Source: Egicoccus halophilus
GTDB taxonomy: Bacteria; Actinomycetota; Nitriliruptoria; Nitriliruptorales; Nitriliruptoraceae
Reading direction: 5' to 3'
NCBI RefSeq assembly: GCF_004300825.1
Contig: NZ_CP036250.1
Coordinates: 2,474,001-2,538,000, forward strand
Length of the DNA: 64,000 bases
Made by a program: the position numbers and the translations under genes. Shown one piece after another: positions 16,787 through 24,895 of the stretch; position 1 is the stretch's first letter; every line of letters begins with the position of its first letter. The notes under the pieces are model-generated. The model had not been told where the DNA came from, made no database searches, and saw nothing but the letters and a program-made list of their open reading frames with translations.

Positions 16787-18544
16787 GTGACGGCGACCGC
16801 GACGCAGTTCGGCTTCGAGGAACTCGGTACGCCGCTGTTCGACGCCACGTTCGTGGTGCTCGACCTCGAGACGACCGGGCTGCAACCGGGCCATGACCGC
16901 ATCACCGAGGTCGGCGCCGTGAAGGTCCGCGGCGGCGAGGTCCTCGGCGAGCTGCGCACCTTCGTGCGGCCCGACCGGCCGATCCCCCCGGCGGTCACGG
17001 CCGTGACGGGGATCACCGACGCGATGGTCCGCGACGCGCCGTCCGTGGCGACGGTCGTGCCGGTGCTGCGCGAGTTCCTGGGCTCGGCGGTGTTCGTGGC
17101 CCACAACGCACGGTTCGACCTGTCGTTCCTCCGTGCGGCATGGGCAGTCACCGGTGCCGGCGAGCTCGACCCCGTGGTCGTCGACACGGCGCGACTGGCC
17201 CGACGCCTGCTCGCCGACGAGGTGCGCAACTGCCGGCTGGAGACGCTGGCCCGGCACCTGCGCGCCCGCACGCTGCCCGAGCACCGTGCGTTGGCGGACG
17301 CGCGCGCGACCGTCGACGTCCTGCACGGGCTGATCGAGCGCGCCGGGACCCTGGGTGCCACGACCCTGGAGGACCTGCGCGACCTGTCACGGTCGAGTTC
17401 CGACCGGGCATTCCGCCGCATCGATCTGGTCCGCGACGCCCCGTCGACCTGCGGCGTCTACCGGTTCCTCGATCCCCGGGGTGAGGTCCTCTACGTCGGC
17501 AAGGCCACCGACCTGCGGTCGCGGTTGCGCACCTACTTCGGCCAGGACCGGCGCCGCCGGGTGGCCGACCTGGTGCGCGAGTGCGGCTCGGTCACCTGGA
17601 CGCCGACCCCGACACTGCTCGAGGCCGAGGTCCGCGAGCTGCGGGAGATCCACCGCCACCGGCCCCGGTACAACCGGCGGTCGAACCGCCCGGAGGCGGC
17701 GGTCCACGTCGCGTTGACGCGCGAGGCCTTCCCGCGCCTGTCGGTCGTGCGCTCCCCCGGCCCCGGACACCGCAGCACACTCGGACCGATCCCGTCGCGG
17801 CAGTTGGCCCAGCACCTGGTCGAGGCGCTCCAGGACGCCTATCCACTGCGTACCTGCACACCCCGACTGCGGCGGGCACAGGACCATGCCGCGTGTGTGC
17901 TCAAGGAGCTCGGTCGCTGCGGCGCCCCGTGCGACGGCACGCAGACCGGTGACGACTACGACGCGGTCGTCGCGGCGGTCGAGACCGCCTGGGAGGACCC
18001 GACGGAGCTGCTCGAACGGCTGCGCACCCGCATGCGCCGGTTCGGGCAGGACGGGCGTTTCGAACGCGCGGGCGAGGCGCGCAGCCGGCTGCACACCGCG
18101 GCGAGGGCCGTCCACGGTGCGCGTCGTCGCGACGCCCTGGCCGGCGTGGACGAGCTGGTGGTGCGCCGCGAACTCGCCGACGCCTGCGAGGTCGCGGTCG
18201 TGCGCCGCGGTCGGCTCGCCGGAACCGCCCGGCTGGATCGCCGGGCCGGCGACGCCGAGGCGCTGGCGTGGCGGGCGCAGGCGACACTCGACGACTGCGC
18301 CGGTCCGTGGCAGCGCGACGACGCCGAGGAGATCGAGCTCGTGCTCGACTGGCTCGAGCGTCCCGACACCCGCGTCGTCGCCGTCGAGGGCGTCTGGGAC
18401 AGCCGGATCGCGGGCGGCGCGGCGCTGCACGCCGCCGTCGAGGAGGCGCGCCGGCTCGGTCGCCAGCTGCGCCGCGACCGGCAGGTGCTCAACGGCGCGA
18501 AGGTCGTGCGGCGGGCCGAGGCGCCGCTCGTCGCGTCCGGCTGA
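16787..18544 (+). CDS. DEDDh exonuclease - UvrC-like GIY-YIG fusion protein
   Basis: A 585-residue DNA repair nuclease. The DnaQ-type 3'-5' exonuclease domain (about 20-185) has Exo I D26/E28 (VVLDLETTG), Exo II around HNARFD, and Exo III H167/D171. A GIY-YIG domain (about 218-300; CGVYRF and LYVGKATDLRSRL) and a UvrC/Cho-like remainder follow. Actinobacteria commonly carry this DnaQ-Cho fusion beside uvrABC as a back-up incision enzyme. The GTG start follows GGAG. Two SOS boxes immediately upstream indicate induction by DNA damage. Confidence 0.92.
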   Translation: MTATATQFGFEELGTPLFDATFVVLDLETTGLQPGHDRITEVGAVKVRGGEVLGELRTFVRPDRPIPPAVTAVTGITDAMVRDAPSVATVVPVLREFLGSAVFVAHNARFDLSFLRAAWAVTGAGELDPVVVDTARLARRLLADEVRNCRLETLARHLRARTLPEHRALADARATVDVLHGLIERAGTLGATTLEDLRDLSRSSSDRAFRRIDLVRDAPSTCGVYRFLDPRGEVLYVGKATDLRSRLRTYFGQDRRRRVADLVRECGSVTWTPTPTLLEAEVRELREIHRHRPRYNRRSNRPEAAVHVALTREAFPRLSVVRSPGPGHRSTLGPIPSRQLAQHLVEALQDAYPLRTCTPRLRRAQDHAACVLKELGRCGAPCDGTQTGDDYDAVVAAVETAWEDPTELLERLRTRMRRFGQDGRFERAGEARSRLHTAARAVHGARRRDALAGVDELVVRRELADACEVAVVRRGRLAGTARLDRRAGDAEALAWRAQATLDDCAGPWQRDDAEEIELVLDWLERPDTRVVAVEGVWDSRIAGGAALHAAVEEARRLGRQLRRDRQVLNGAKVVRRAEAPLVASG

Positions 18545-18918
18545 GCGTGACCCAGCGACCCGTCGGGGACGCCCTCGCGGCGGCGGCCCGATCGACGTCA
18601 CCTCGACGAGCGAGGCCGGACCCTGGTGCGCGTGCGTTCGGCGGTCGTCGCCCGGGTGCCGCCGGCAGGGTCTCGCCGAGCGATCCGTGCGCCCGGATCC
18701 GCACCGCCCGACGTGCGGACGCACGGATCGCGCTCAGTGCCACCGCGTCCATCGATCCGTGCGTGCTCACCTGCACAGCGCCGGCTTCCGACGCACGTGC
18801 GTCGCACCGAACGTGCTGCTGGGTCGGGAGGCACGGATCGCGACCGCCGGGCCGGACCGTCGAGCGACGCCCGTTCCGCGCACCACTTGCGCCGGTCTCG
18901 GCAGAACCGCTGACGAAC
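18545..18918. repeat. Intergenic region with four alternating CGATCCGTGC motifs
   Basis: This 374-nt stretch between two gene ends has no convincing reading frame. It contains four copies of the 10-mer CGATCCGTGC in alternating orientation: plus at 18681-18690, minus at 18721-18730, plus at 18753-18762 and minus at 18831-18840. Copies 1/2 and 3/4 can pair as hairpins. Because both flanking genes end here (convergent), the repeats could act as a termination or mRNA-end structure, or as a protein-binding cluster. Confidence 0.7.
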
Positions 18919-19389
18919 TCAGGTGAGCGTGAACCAACGGCTGAAGGCGTCGGGTAGTCCGGCGCCGGAGTTCGGCTCGCGGCCGAGCCAGGTGACGCGA
19001 ACGCGGTAGCGTCCCGGCTCGGCACGCGGGCCCGGTGGCTGGTCGCTCCAGCCAGGCACGACCGCACCGGTGGTCTGGTTCCAGTAGGTCGGCACGACGA
19101 GCATCTGCCCCGGCAGCCACCGGTCGAGCGCCGGACCGTCGGCGCCGCGGTGCACGGTGTCGTCGGCGACGACCCGGTGGTACTCGTCGCGGACGCTGAG
19201 GACGTAGCGCTGCCAGCCCGGGTAGCGGTGCTCGACGAAGCGGTCGCCCGCGTTGGTCGCGGTGACCGTGATGCGCACGGTCTCGTCCGGCGCGTACGCC
19301 GGCCGCTCGACAAGTACCCCGACCTCGAAGTCGGCGAAGGGCTCGAGGTCGATGCGGAAGGGGACCTCCGGTGGCGGTGTCTCGCTCAT
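18919..19389 (-). CDS. BsuPI-related (intracellular proteinase inhibitor) domain protein
   Basis: A 156-residue all-beta protein. The core (about 20-150) matches the BsuPI immunoglobulin-like pattern: a Y-P-x-D/E-x-V-x-I-T-V-T-A-T-N-x-G strand pair, a WQRYVLSVRDE block and a final Y-R-V-R-V-T-W strand. Bacillus BsuPI inhibits intracellular serine protease, but most homologues are uncharacterised. No signal peptide. The ATG overlaps the stop of the upstream gene (ATGA). No obvious protease partner is adjacent. Confidence 0.75.
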   Translation of the reverse strand: MSETPPPEVPFRIDLEPFADFEVGVLVERPAYAPDETVRITVTATNAGDRFVEHRYPGWQRYVLSVRDEYHRVVADDTVHRGADGPALDRWLPGQMLVVPTYWNQTTGAVVPGWSDQPPGPRAEPGRYRVRVTWLGREPNSGAGLPDAFSRWFTLT

Positions 19390-19811
19390 CCGACCACCGA
19401 TCCGGGCGCCAGATCACCGTCGACCTCGAGCAGCCGCACCGTGCCGTCGGGTTCGAGGCCACCGAGGACGAGGAACTCACTGACGAACCCGGCGATCCGC
19501 TTGCGGCCGAGGTTGACCGCGCCGACGACCTGCCGGCCGAGCAGGTCCTCGGCCGGGTAGTTGGTGACCTTGGCGCTGGTGCGCAGCGTGCCGAGGTGCG
19601 GGCCGAAGTCGACCGTCAACTTCCAGGCCGGGTCACGCGCCTCGGGGAACGCCTCGACGTCCGTGACCCGGCCCACGCGCAGGTCGAGCGCGAAGAAGCC
19701 GGCGGCGCCGACCTCGTCCTTCGGCGGCAGCCGTGCCGGGTCGAACGGGCGGGAGGCGGCGTCGAGGTGGTGACGGTCGGGGTGTACCGCCGGGGAGCTC
19801 GGGTCAGCCAT
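19386..19811 (-). CDS. tRNA-binding OB-fold protein (CsaA-like)
   Basis: A 141-residue protein. The tRNA_bind OB fold occupies about 40-140: FFALDLRVGRVTDVEAFPEA, then LTVDFGP, TSAKVTNYPAEDLLGRQV and VNLGRKRIAGFVSEFLVLG, the last being the CsaA hallmark block. CsaA binds tRNA and has chaperone-like activity in Bacillus. The N-terminal 38 residues are an extension not seen in the minimal family. The start overlaps the trpD 3' end by 8 nt, and the stop is coupled to the BsuPI-like gene. Confidence 0.85.
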   Translation of the reverse strand: MADPSSPAVHPDRHHLDAASRPFDPARLPPKDEVGAAGFFALDLRVGRVTDVEAFPEARDPAWKLTVDFGPHLGTLRTSAKVTNYPAEDLLGRQVVGAVNLGRKRIAGFVSEFLVLGGLEPDGTVRLLEVDGDLAPGSVVG

Positions 19812-20868
19812 GCGCGCGTCCCTGGGTCGACAGTTCCTTGGTGCGCTGCACCCAGCGGTCGCGCAGCTCGCGGGCGGCCCCGGAGTCGATCGCCGTCCGG
19901 GCCGCCTCGACTCCCGCCGCGAGGTCCGCGACGGCGTCCGCGGCGTACAGGGCCGCGGCCGCGTTGAGCACGACGATGTCGCTGGGTGCCCCCGGTTCCC
20001 CGGCCAGCACCGCGTCGGCGATGGCGACGTTCTCCTCGACCGACCCGCCGCGCAGATCGGCCAGCGTCGCGGCGGCGAAGCCGAACGCGACCGGATCGAG
20101 CTCCCATTGCGCGACCCGGGCGTCGCGGACCTCCCAGACCGTGCTCGGTCCGGTCGTGGTCAGCTCGTCGAGGCCGTCGGCGCCGCGGAAGACCAGGACG
20201 TGCCGCTTGCCGAGTCTGACGAGCGCCTCGGCCATGACCGGCGCCAGCCGGGCATCGCTCACACCGACGACCTGGAAGGGCGCGCCGGCCGGGTTCGACA
20301 ACGGCCCGAGCACGTTGAACGCCGTCCGGATCCCGAGTTGGGCCCGGACCGGGGCGACGTGGCGCATCGCGGGGTGGAACGAGCGGGCGAACAGGAACCC
20401 GATGCCGAGCTCGGTGACGCAGCGCGACACCGCTGCGGGCGGGAGCTCGATGGCGACCCCCCATGCCTCGAGCAGATCGGCGCTGCCGCAGACGCCGGAG
20501 GCGGCCCGGTTGCCGTGCTTGGCGACCGGCTGGCCGGCGGCGGCGGTGACCACGGCGGCCACGGTCGAGATGTTGAACGTGTTGGCGCCGTCCCCCCCGG
20601 TGCCGCAGGTGTCCACGAGACGCTCGGCGACGCCGGGGTCGAGGTCGATCGGCTCGGCCTCGGCCAGCATGGCCCGGACGAATCCGGCGATCTCGGCCGG
20701 GGACTCGCCCTTGGCCCGCAGGGCCACCAGCAGGGCAGCCACCTGGGCCGGCTCCGCCTCGCCGCGCATCAGGGTGCCCATCACCTCGGCGGCGGTGGCC
20801 TCGTCGAGGTGCTCACCGTGCAGCAGGCGGCTGAACACCTCGGACCACCGGAAGGGCTCGTCGGTCAT
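19804..20868 (-). CDS. trpD: Anthranilate phosphoribosyltransferase
   Basis: Transfers the phosphoribosyl group from PRPP to anthranilate, the second step of tryptophan synthesis. The 354-residue length is normal. The PRPP-binding CGTGGDG loop is at 88-94, and the anthranilate-site KHGNRAASGVCGSAD block and the acidic DGLDE metal motif are present. No other trp genes are near, so trpD is separate from the rest of the pathway. It is the first gene of a minus-strand run with the tRNA-binding and BsuPI-like genes. A divergent response regulator gene starts about 210 nt away. Confidence 0.95.
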   Translation of the reverse strand: MTDEPFRWSEVFSRLLHGEHLDEATAAEVMGTLMRGEAEPAQVAALLVALRAKGESPAEIAGFVRAMLAEAEPIDLDPGVAERLVDTCGTGGDGANTFNISTVAAVVTAAAGQPVAKHGNRAASGVCGSADLLEAWGVAIELPPAAVSRCVTELGIGFLFARSFHPAMRHVAPVRAQLGIRTAFNVLGPLSNPAGAPFQVVGVSDARLAPVMAEALVRLGKRHVLVFRGADGLDELTTTGPSTVWEVRDARVAQWELDPVAFGFAAATLADLRGGSVEENVAIADAVLAGEPGAPSDIVVLNAAAALYAADAVADLAAGVEAARTAIDSGAARELRDRWVQRTKELSTQGRAHG

Positions 20869-21019
20869 GGCTCGGTCCTCTCGTCCGGGCGCGCGGCCTC
20901 GCGCCACGACGCGAACGGGCCGCAGACGGTAGCGCCGACGCCCGTCACCGGGCACGCCGGTGACCGTCGGCACCGACGGGCGGCCGACGGCGCCACGGGC
21001 CGGTACCGCACGCCGGTGC

Positions 21020-21025
21020 TAGCGT
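21020..21025 (+). promoter_or_regulatory. -10 box upstream of the response regulator gene
   Basis: TAGCGT predicts transcription starting near 21032, which is the A of an ATG in another frame. That leaderless frame encodes about 31 codons and overlaps the response regulator start region. The regulator itself has a good ribosome site before GTG 21079, so its mRNA would carry a leader of about 47 nt. Confidence 0.45.
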
Positions 21026-21078
21026 CGACCGATGTCGTGCCGACGACGCCGTACGACCGCGCCGACGGGAGGGATGTC

Positions 21079-21813
21079 GTGGAGGGGGCGCACCTGCTCG
21101 TCGTCGACGACGAGCGCGAACTGACCCAGCTCATCCGGCTCAACCTCCAGCAGGCCGGCTTCACCGTGCGAACCGCGGCGGACGGCCGGGAAGCGCTGGA
21201 CCTGCTCCGTGAGCAGCGCCCGGACCTGTTGCTGCTGGACGTGATGATGCCCTCGCTCGACGGTTGGGGCGTGCTCGCCGAACTGCAGTCGCACGAGGGC
21301 CTCGCCGACCTGCCCGTGGTGATGCTGACCGCCCTGTCCGGCGAACGGGACGTGATCCGTGCCCACCTCTCCGGGGCCGTGCGCTACCTGACCAAGCCGT
21401 TCGACCTCGAAGGTCTGCTGTCGACGATCAGCGAGGCACTGCAACCGGAGACCGACGAGCAGCGCGCGCAACGCCGTCGACAGCTGCGCGGCTTCGTGCA
21501 ACGGCTGGCCGAACTCGACGCCGGCCGGCACGCGGCCGGCCCGCGGGTCACGTTGTCGCGGTTGGAGTCGCCGCCCCGACCCACCTCCCCGCAGGAACGT
21601 GGCCGGGAGCTGCTCGCCTCGCTGACCGACCGTCAGCGCGAGATCGCGTTCCTGCTCGCCGACGGGGTCGAGGCACGGGCGATCGCCGACCGGCTGGGCA
21701 CCTCGCGCAGCAACGTCTACGCGGCACGCCAGCGCATCGCCCACCGACTCGGCGTGGAACCCGAGGAGGTCGCGGCGACGGCCAGGGAGCTGGGTCGCCG
21801 CGACGGGCCGTGA
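21079..21813 (+). CDS. Response regulator, receiver plus sigma-70 region 4-like/LuxR-type HTH
   Basis: A 244-residue two-component regulator. The receiver domain (about 4-125) has the acidic pocket D10/D11, the phosphoacceptor D54 (LLLLDVMMPS) and the lysine K106 (YLTKPFD). The C-terminal helix-turn-helix (about 180-230) reads LTDRQREIAFLLADGVEARA, then a recognition helix with SRSNVYAARQRI. No histidine kinase is adjacent. GTG 21079 is chosen for its GGGAGG site; GTG 21037 in frame would add a Pro/Thr-rich start. A divergent receiver protein is encoded convergently next to it and may share its kinase. Confidence 0.88.
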   Translation: MEGAHLLVVDDERELTQLIRLNLQQAGFTVRTAADGREALDLLREQRPDLLLLDVMMPSLDGWGVLAELQSHEGLADLPVVMLTALSGERDVIRAHLSGAVRYLTKPFDLEGLLSTISEALQPETDEQRAQRRRQLRGFVQRLAELDAGRHAAGPRVTLSRLESPPRPTSPQERGRELLASLTDRQREIAFLLADGVEARAIADRLGTSRSNVYAARQRIAHRLGVEPEEVAATARELGRRDGP

Positions 21814-21897
21814 CCACCTCCCGGCCTGCACCCGCGACCGACCGACACGGCCGGGGCACGCGACGACGAGCGAGGTGCGGCTTCGGCGGACCGGTGC

Positions 21898-22353
21898 TCA
21901 GCGCCCGCCGTCGCCGGTCTCGCCCAGCGCCGCAGCGACCTGCTGGGCGGTGCCGCCCGAGCCGCCGTACGGCGGCGCCGTCTGCCCGACGAGTTCCTTG
22001 ACCCGCTTCGACAGGCGGAACGAGTCGACGGGCTTGAGCATCGTGTCGTTGGCACCGGCCCAGTCCGCGAGCCACCGGTCCTGCTCACGAGAGATCAGGA
22101 CCAGCGACGGCAGCGGCGTCAGCTCCTGCAGCGTCGCCTGCTGGCGCAGGTCGTAGAGGATCGCGAAGCCTCCGCGCGGCTGCAGGTCACCGTCGACCAC
22201 CACGACGTCGTAGGCATCGTGCTCCGCCAGCAACTCCTGGCGCGCCTCCTCGCCGCTCGCTGCCTCGGTGACCACGGCATCCGCATGCAGCGCCAGGGCA
22301 CTGACGGCCCGCAGGCGCTCGGAGACGTTCTCGGCTACCACCAGGACACGCAC
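21898..22353 (-). CDS. Divergent receiver-domain protein
   Basis: A 151-residue single receiver domain. The fold order is clear: VRVLVVAEN strand, VVVVDGDLQPRGGF around the would-be phosphoacceptor Asp, SLVLISRE, then TMLKPVD with the conserved lysine. The N-terminal acidic pair is reduced to a single Glu (AEN), so Mg2+ binding and phosphorylation may be weak or absent. The C-terminal 25 residues are Gly/Ala-rich. It has no output domain. Start at GTG 22353 after GGAA. Convergent with the preceding response regulator gene. Confidence 0.7.
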   Translation of the reverse strand: MRVLVVAENVSERLRAVSALALHADAVVTEAASGEEARQELLAEHDAYDVVVVDGDLQPRGGFAILYDLRQQATLQELTPLPSLVLISREQDRWLADWAGANDTMLKPVDSFRLSKRVKELVGQTAPPYGGSGGTAQQVAAALGETGDGGR

Positions 22354-22455
22354 GCGGACTTCCGTTTCTTCGCTCGGCCGGACGGGACGGACTCGGACCG
22401 CAACCGTACCGCGCGGCGGGCCCGCGCCCGACACGGCGCACTCGTCCGCAGCGCC

Positions 22456-22461
22456 TACGGT
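22456..22461 (+). promoter_or_regulatory. -10 box of a leaderless promoter for the cysteine desulfurase-like gene
   Basis: TACGGT ends 7 nt before the ATG at 22469, and no ribosome site precedes that ATG. This is the same geometry as at mutM and at the YihY-family gene in this window. Confidence 0.5.
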
Positions 22462-22468
22462 GGGCGCC

Positions 22469-23626
22469 ATGAACCGGATCTATCTCGACCATGCCTCCGC
22501 CTGGCCCCTGCGTCCCGAGGCCCGTCAGGCGCTGGCGGATGCGGCCACCATGGCCTGGGCCGATCCCACGCGTGGCCACCAGGAGGGGCGGGCGGCCCGC
22601 GACCTGCTCGACCGCGCCTCGGCGACCGTGGCCTTCGCGCTCGGCGCGGACGAACGCGACCTGGTCTGGACCTCCGGCGGGACCGAAGCGGTGCACCTCG
22701 CCGTCCTCGGTTCGGCCCGCGCGGCCGAGCGGCGCGGCGAGCGGCGACGCCACGTCGTGTGCAGCGCCGTCGAGCACTCCTCGGTGCTGCGCGCCTGCGA
22801 ACGGCTACGGACCGAACACGGCTACGACCTCGACGTGGTCGGCGTGGACGCCTCCGGGGCGGTGGACCCCGACGCCGTCGCCGCGGTGGTGCGCGACGAC
22901 ACCCTGGCCGTCCACGTGCAGCACGCCAACCACGAGATCGGCACGCTGCAGCCCACCCACGAACTCGCGAACGCGTGCCACCGCGTCGGCGCACTGCTGC
23001 ACGTCGACGCCTGCCAGACGGTCGGCCAGCTCGGCGTCACGCTCGACCAGCTCGGCGCGGACCTGCTGTCGGCCTCGGGCGCCAAGTTCGGCGGTCCGCG
23101 AGGAGTGGGGCTGCTCGTGCTCGGCCCCCGCGGACGCATCGCCGCCCTGCAGGAGGGCGACGAGCGGCAACGTCGACGCCGGGCCGGGCTCGAGGACGTC
23201 GCCGGCATCGCTGCGACGGCCGTGGCCCTCGAAGTGGCCCGCGCCGAACTGCAGACCGCGTACTCCAGCCGGGAGGTGGTGCGACGCCGGCTGCGCGAGC
23301 GCCTTCCCGCGGCCGTCGAGGATCTGCAGGTCCACGGGCCGCTGGCCGACGCCCATCCCGGCATCGTCGCCGTCAGTGCCCTGTACGTCGACGGCGAGGC
23401 GCTGGTCGGCGAGCTCGACCGTGCCGGGTACGCCGTGCACTCCGGGTCGTCGTGTGCGTCGGACTCCGGACGGCCGTCCCACGTCCTGGTCGCCATGGGC
23501 GTGCTCACCCATGGTCACGTCCGGCTGTCGTTCGGCCCGTCGTTCGACCTCGCCCAGGCCGACGCGTTCGTCGCCACCTACGCCGACACGGTCCGGGCGC
23601 TGCGTCGACGCGGCGGGCTAGGCTGA
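22469..23626 (+). CDS. Cysteine desulfurase family protein (NifS/IscS-like)
   Basis: PLP-dependent class V aminotransferase-fold enzyme, 385 residues, that removes sulfur from cysteine as an enzyme-bound persulfide. PLP contacts include SGGTEAVHLA, HANHEIGT and HVDACQ, with the Schiff-base lysine K206 in SGAKFGGPRG. The catalytic cysteine C329 is in GSSCAS, on the flexible loop. In most IscS/NifS enzymes the lysine follows His (SGHK); here it is SGAK, a small divergence. The protein could supply sulfur for tRNA thiolation or Fe-S assembly. The gene ends 2 nt before the c-di-AMP aptamer. Confidence 0.88.
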   Translation: MNRIYLDHASAWPLRPEARQALADAATMAWADPTRGHQEGRAARDLLDRASATVAFALGADERDLVWTSGGTEAVHLAVLGSARAAERRGERRRHVVCSAVEHSSVLRACERLRTEHGYDLDVVGVDASGAVDPDAVAAVVRDDTLAVHVQHANHEIGTLQPTHELANACHRVGALLHVDACQTVGQLGVTLDQLGADLLSASGAKFGGPRGVGLLVLGPRGRIAALQEGDERQRRRRAGLEDVAGIAATAVALEVARAELQTAYSSREVVRRRLRERLPAAVEDLQVHGPLADAHPGIVAVSALYVDGEALVGELDRAGYAVHSGSSCASDSGRPSHVLVAMGVLTHGHVRLSFGPSFDLAQADAFVATYADTVRALRRRGGLG

Positions 23627-23628
23627 GG

Positions 23629-23746
23629 GCTGCGCCGAACCCGGCGATCGCCGGGGCGGGGGAACCACGCACGTGGGGCGAGTCCCGACACACCCGTCGG
23701 GTAGGGCTGCTCCGGCCCGAGCCCGTCAGCTAACCCCGCAGGCAGC
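23629..23746 (+). ncRNA. Cyclic di-AMP riboswitch (ydaO/yuaA type)
   Basis: The stretch matches the ydaO aptamer in order. It has a P1 stem GCTGC (23629-23633) with GCAGC (23742-23746), the conserved GCCGAACCC, a CCGGCG/CGCCGG hairpin (23641-23654) and the GCGGGGGAACCA internal segment. These are followed by a TAGGG segment and the hallmark CCGTCAGCTAACCCCG close to the 3' strand. The GAGGAGG ribosome site starts one nucleotide after P1 and the start codon is at 23759, so ligand binding could act on translation. It begins right after the cysteine desulfurase-like gene's stop, so transcription must start inside that gene or read through. Confidence 0.88.
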
Positions 23747-23758
23747 GAGGAGGCCGAC

Positions 23759-24871
23759 GTGCCCGCGCCCGCACGCTCCATCCTGGTGCCGATCGCCAAT
23801 CCCGCGTCGGTTCGACCACTGCTCGCCCTGGCCGCAGCCCTGGCCACCGACGGCGAGACGCTCGTGCCCCTGGTCGTGGTCCGCCCCTCGGCGTCCTCCG
23901 GCGAGCGGGCCGAGGCACTGGCGAGCGTGGCCGAAGCCGAGGAGGTCGGTGCCGAGCTCGCCCATCGGGTCGCGGGCCGGGTGCTGGAGGCCGACGACGT
24001 GGCCGAGGGGGTGCTGTCCGCGGTCGCGGCGGACGCCACCGCCCTGGTGCTGATGGGCTGGCGTGGGCAGAGCTCGACCACCAACGTCTTCGGGCGACTG
24101 CTCGACACCATCGTGGGCCGTTGTGCCGCTCCCCTGGCGGTCGTCCGCCTCGGCGTCGTGCCCTTCCGGCGCGTGCTGCTGCCCGTCAGCGCCGACCACC
24201 TGCTTCCGGGTGGCGACCGTGGCCTGGACCTCGCCGCGCGGCTCGCGGCGCGGCTCGACGCCACGACCCCGCAGCCCGCGACCGTGCTGCGGACCGGCGC
24301 CCGAGCGGTGCAGTTGCCACCCGAGCTCGAACGCCTCGGCGACCGGATCCATCACGACCCACGGCGGACCGACCAGGCCGTCGGGGCGTTCGCCCGCGCC
24401 GAGGACGTGATCGTGGCGCCGGTCGCCCCGACGGTGTCGGGCCTGCGCGCGGCGACCACCCATCTCGCCTGGGCGGCACCCGAGGCGACCCTGCTCGTCG
24501 CGATCGACGCCGGCCCGACGCGGGAGGAGGGGCTGGCCGAGGCGGTGGACGCTGCCGGCGTCCCGGCGCCGGTCCCATCGGGACCGCACGACCTGCGGGC
24601 CGTGCGCATCGTCGTCACCGCCCGCCTCCCGGGGGACGGCGTCCGCCCCGACGACCTCGGACGGGTACTGCGCGCGGCAGGAGCCACCGACCAGGTGATG
24701 GCGTGGTGGCCGGCAGGTGATCCCCATCCGCACGTGCGGGCGACCGTGACGGTCGAGGCGCCGAACGTGAACGCCGCCATCGCCTGCGTGATGGAGGCGG
24801 TGCACGACGCGCCGGCCTTCCGCGGCGCCGAGATCAGCTACGACGTGGAACCTGTCGTCGAACGCGGTTGA
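23759..24871 (+). CDS. Tandem universal stress protein-like protein under c-di-AMP riboswitch
   Basis: A 370-residue soluble protein. Domain 1 (about 5-125) opens like a Usp domain (SILVPIANPASVRPLLALAA) and has MGWRGQSSTTNVFG followed by CAAPLAVVRLG. Domain 2 (about 130-265) repeats the pattern from RRVLLPVSADHL. A third alpha/beta part (about 280-365) is unassigned. The Usp pair resembles the cytosolic C-terminal region of c-di-AMP-regulated amino-acid/K+ permeases, here without any membrane part. Regulation by the upstream riboswitch points to potassium or osmotic homeostasis. GTG 23759 follows GAGGAGG. Confidence 0.8.
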   Translation: MPAPARSILVPIANPASVRPLLALAAALATDGETLVPLVVVRPSASSGERAEALASVAEAEEVGAELAHRVAGRVLEADDVAEGVLSAVAADATALVLMGWRGQSSTTNVFGRLLDTIVGRCAAPLAVVRLGVVPFRRVLLPVSADHLLPGGDRGLDLAARLAARLDATTPQPATVLRTGARAVQLPPELERLGDRIHHDPRRTDQAVGAFARAEDVIVAPVAPTVSGLRAATTHLAWAAPEATLLVAIDAGPTREEGLAEAVDAAGVPAPVPSGPHDLRAVRIVVTARLPGDGVRPDDLGRVLRAAGATDQVMAWWPAGDPHPHVRATVTVEAPNVNAAIACVMEAVHDAPAFRGAEISYDVEPVVERG

Positions 24872-24888
24872 TCCCCCACCGTGCGCGC

Positions 24889-24895
24889 TCGGTAG
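24889..24895 (+). repeat. Candidate attL core TCGGTAG
   Basis: TCGGTAG lies 18 nt after the Usp-like gene stop and recurs at 32572-32578, just upstream of the integrase start. Beyond the 7-mer both copies continue with TG and GCC at the same offset (pattern TCGGTAG-N2-TG-N-GCC). Serine integrases need only a short shared core, so the length is acceptable, but such a short repeat could arise by chance. Confidence 0.4.

Noticed and set aside
16741-16790. Possible tRNA end (TTCGATCC near 16768)
   Set aside because: No acceptor, D or anticodon stems can be built around it; the bases are explained by the SOS box.
18268-18957. Open frames across the 18545-18918 gap
   Set aside because: All are Arg/Ala/Pro-rich with no folded pattern; the repeats explain the local structure better.
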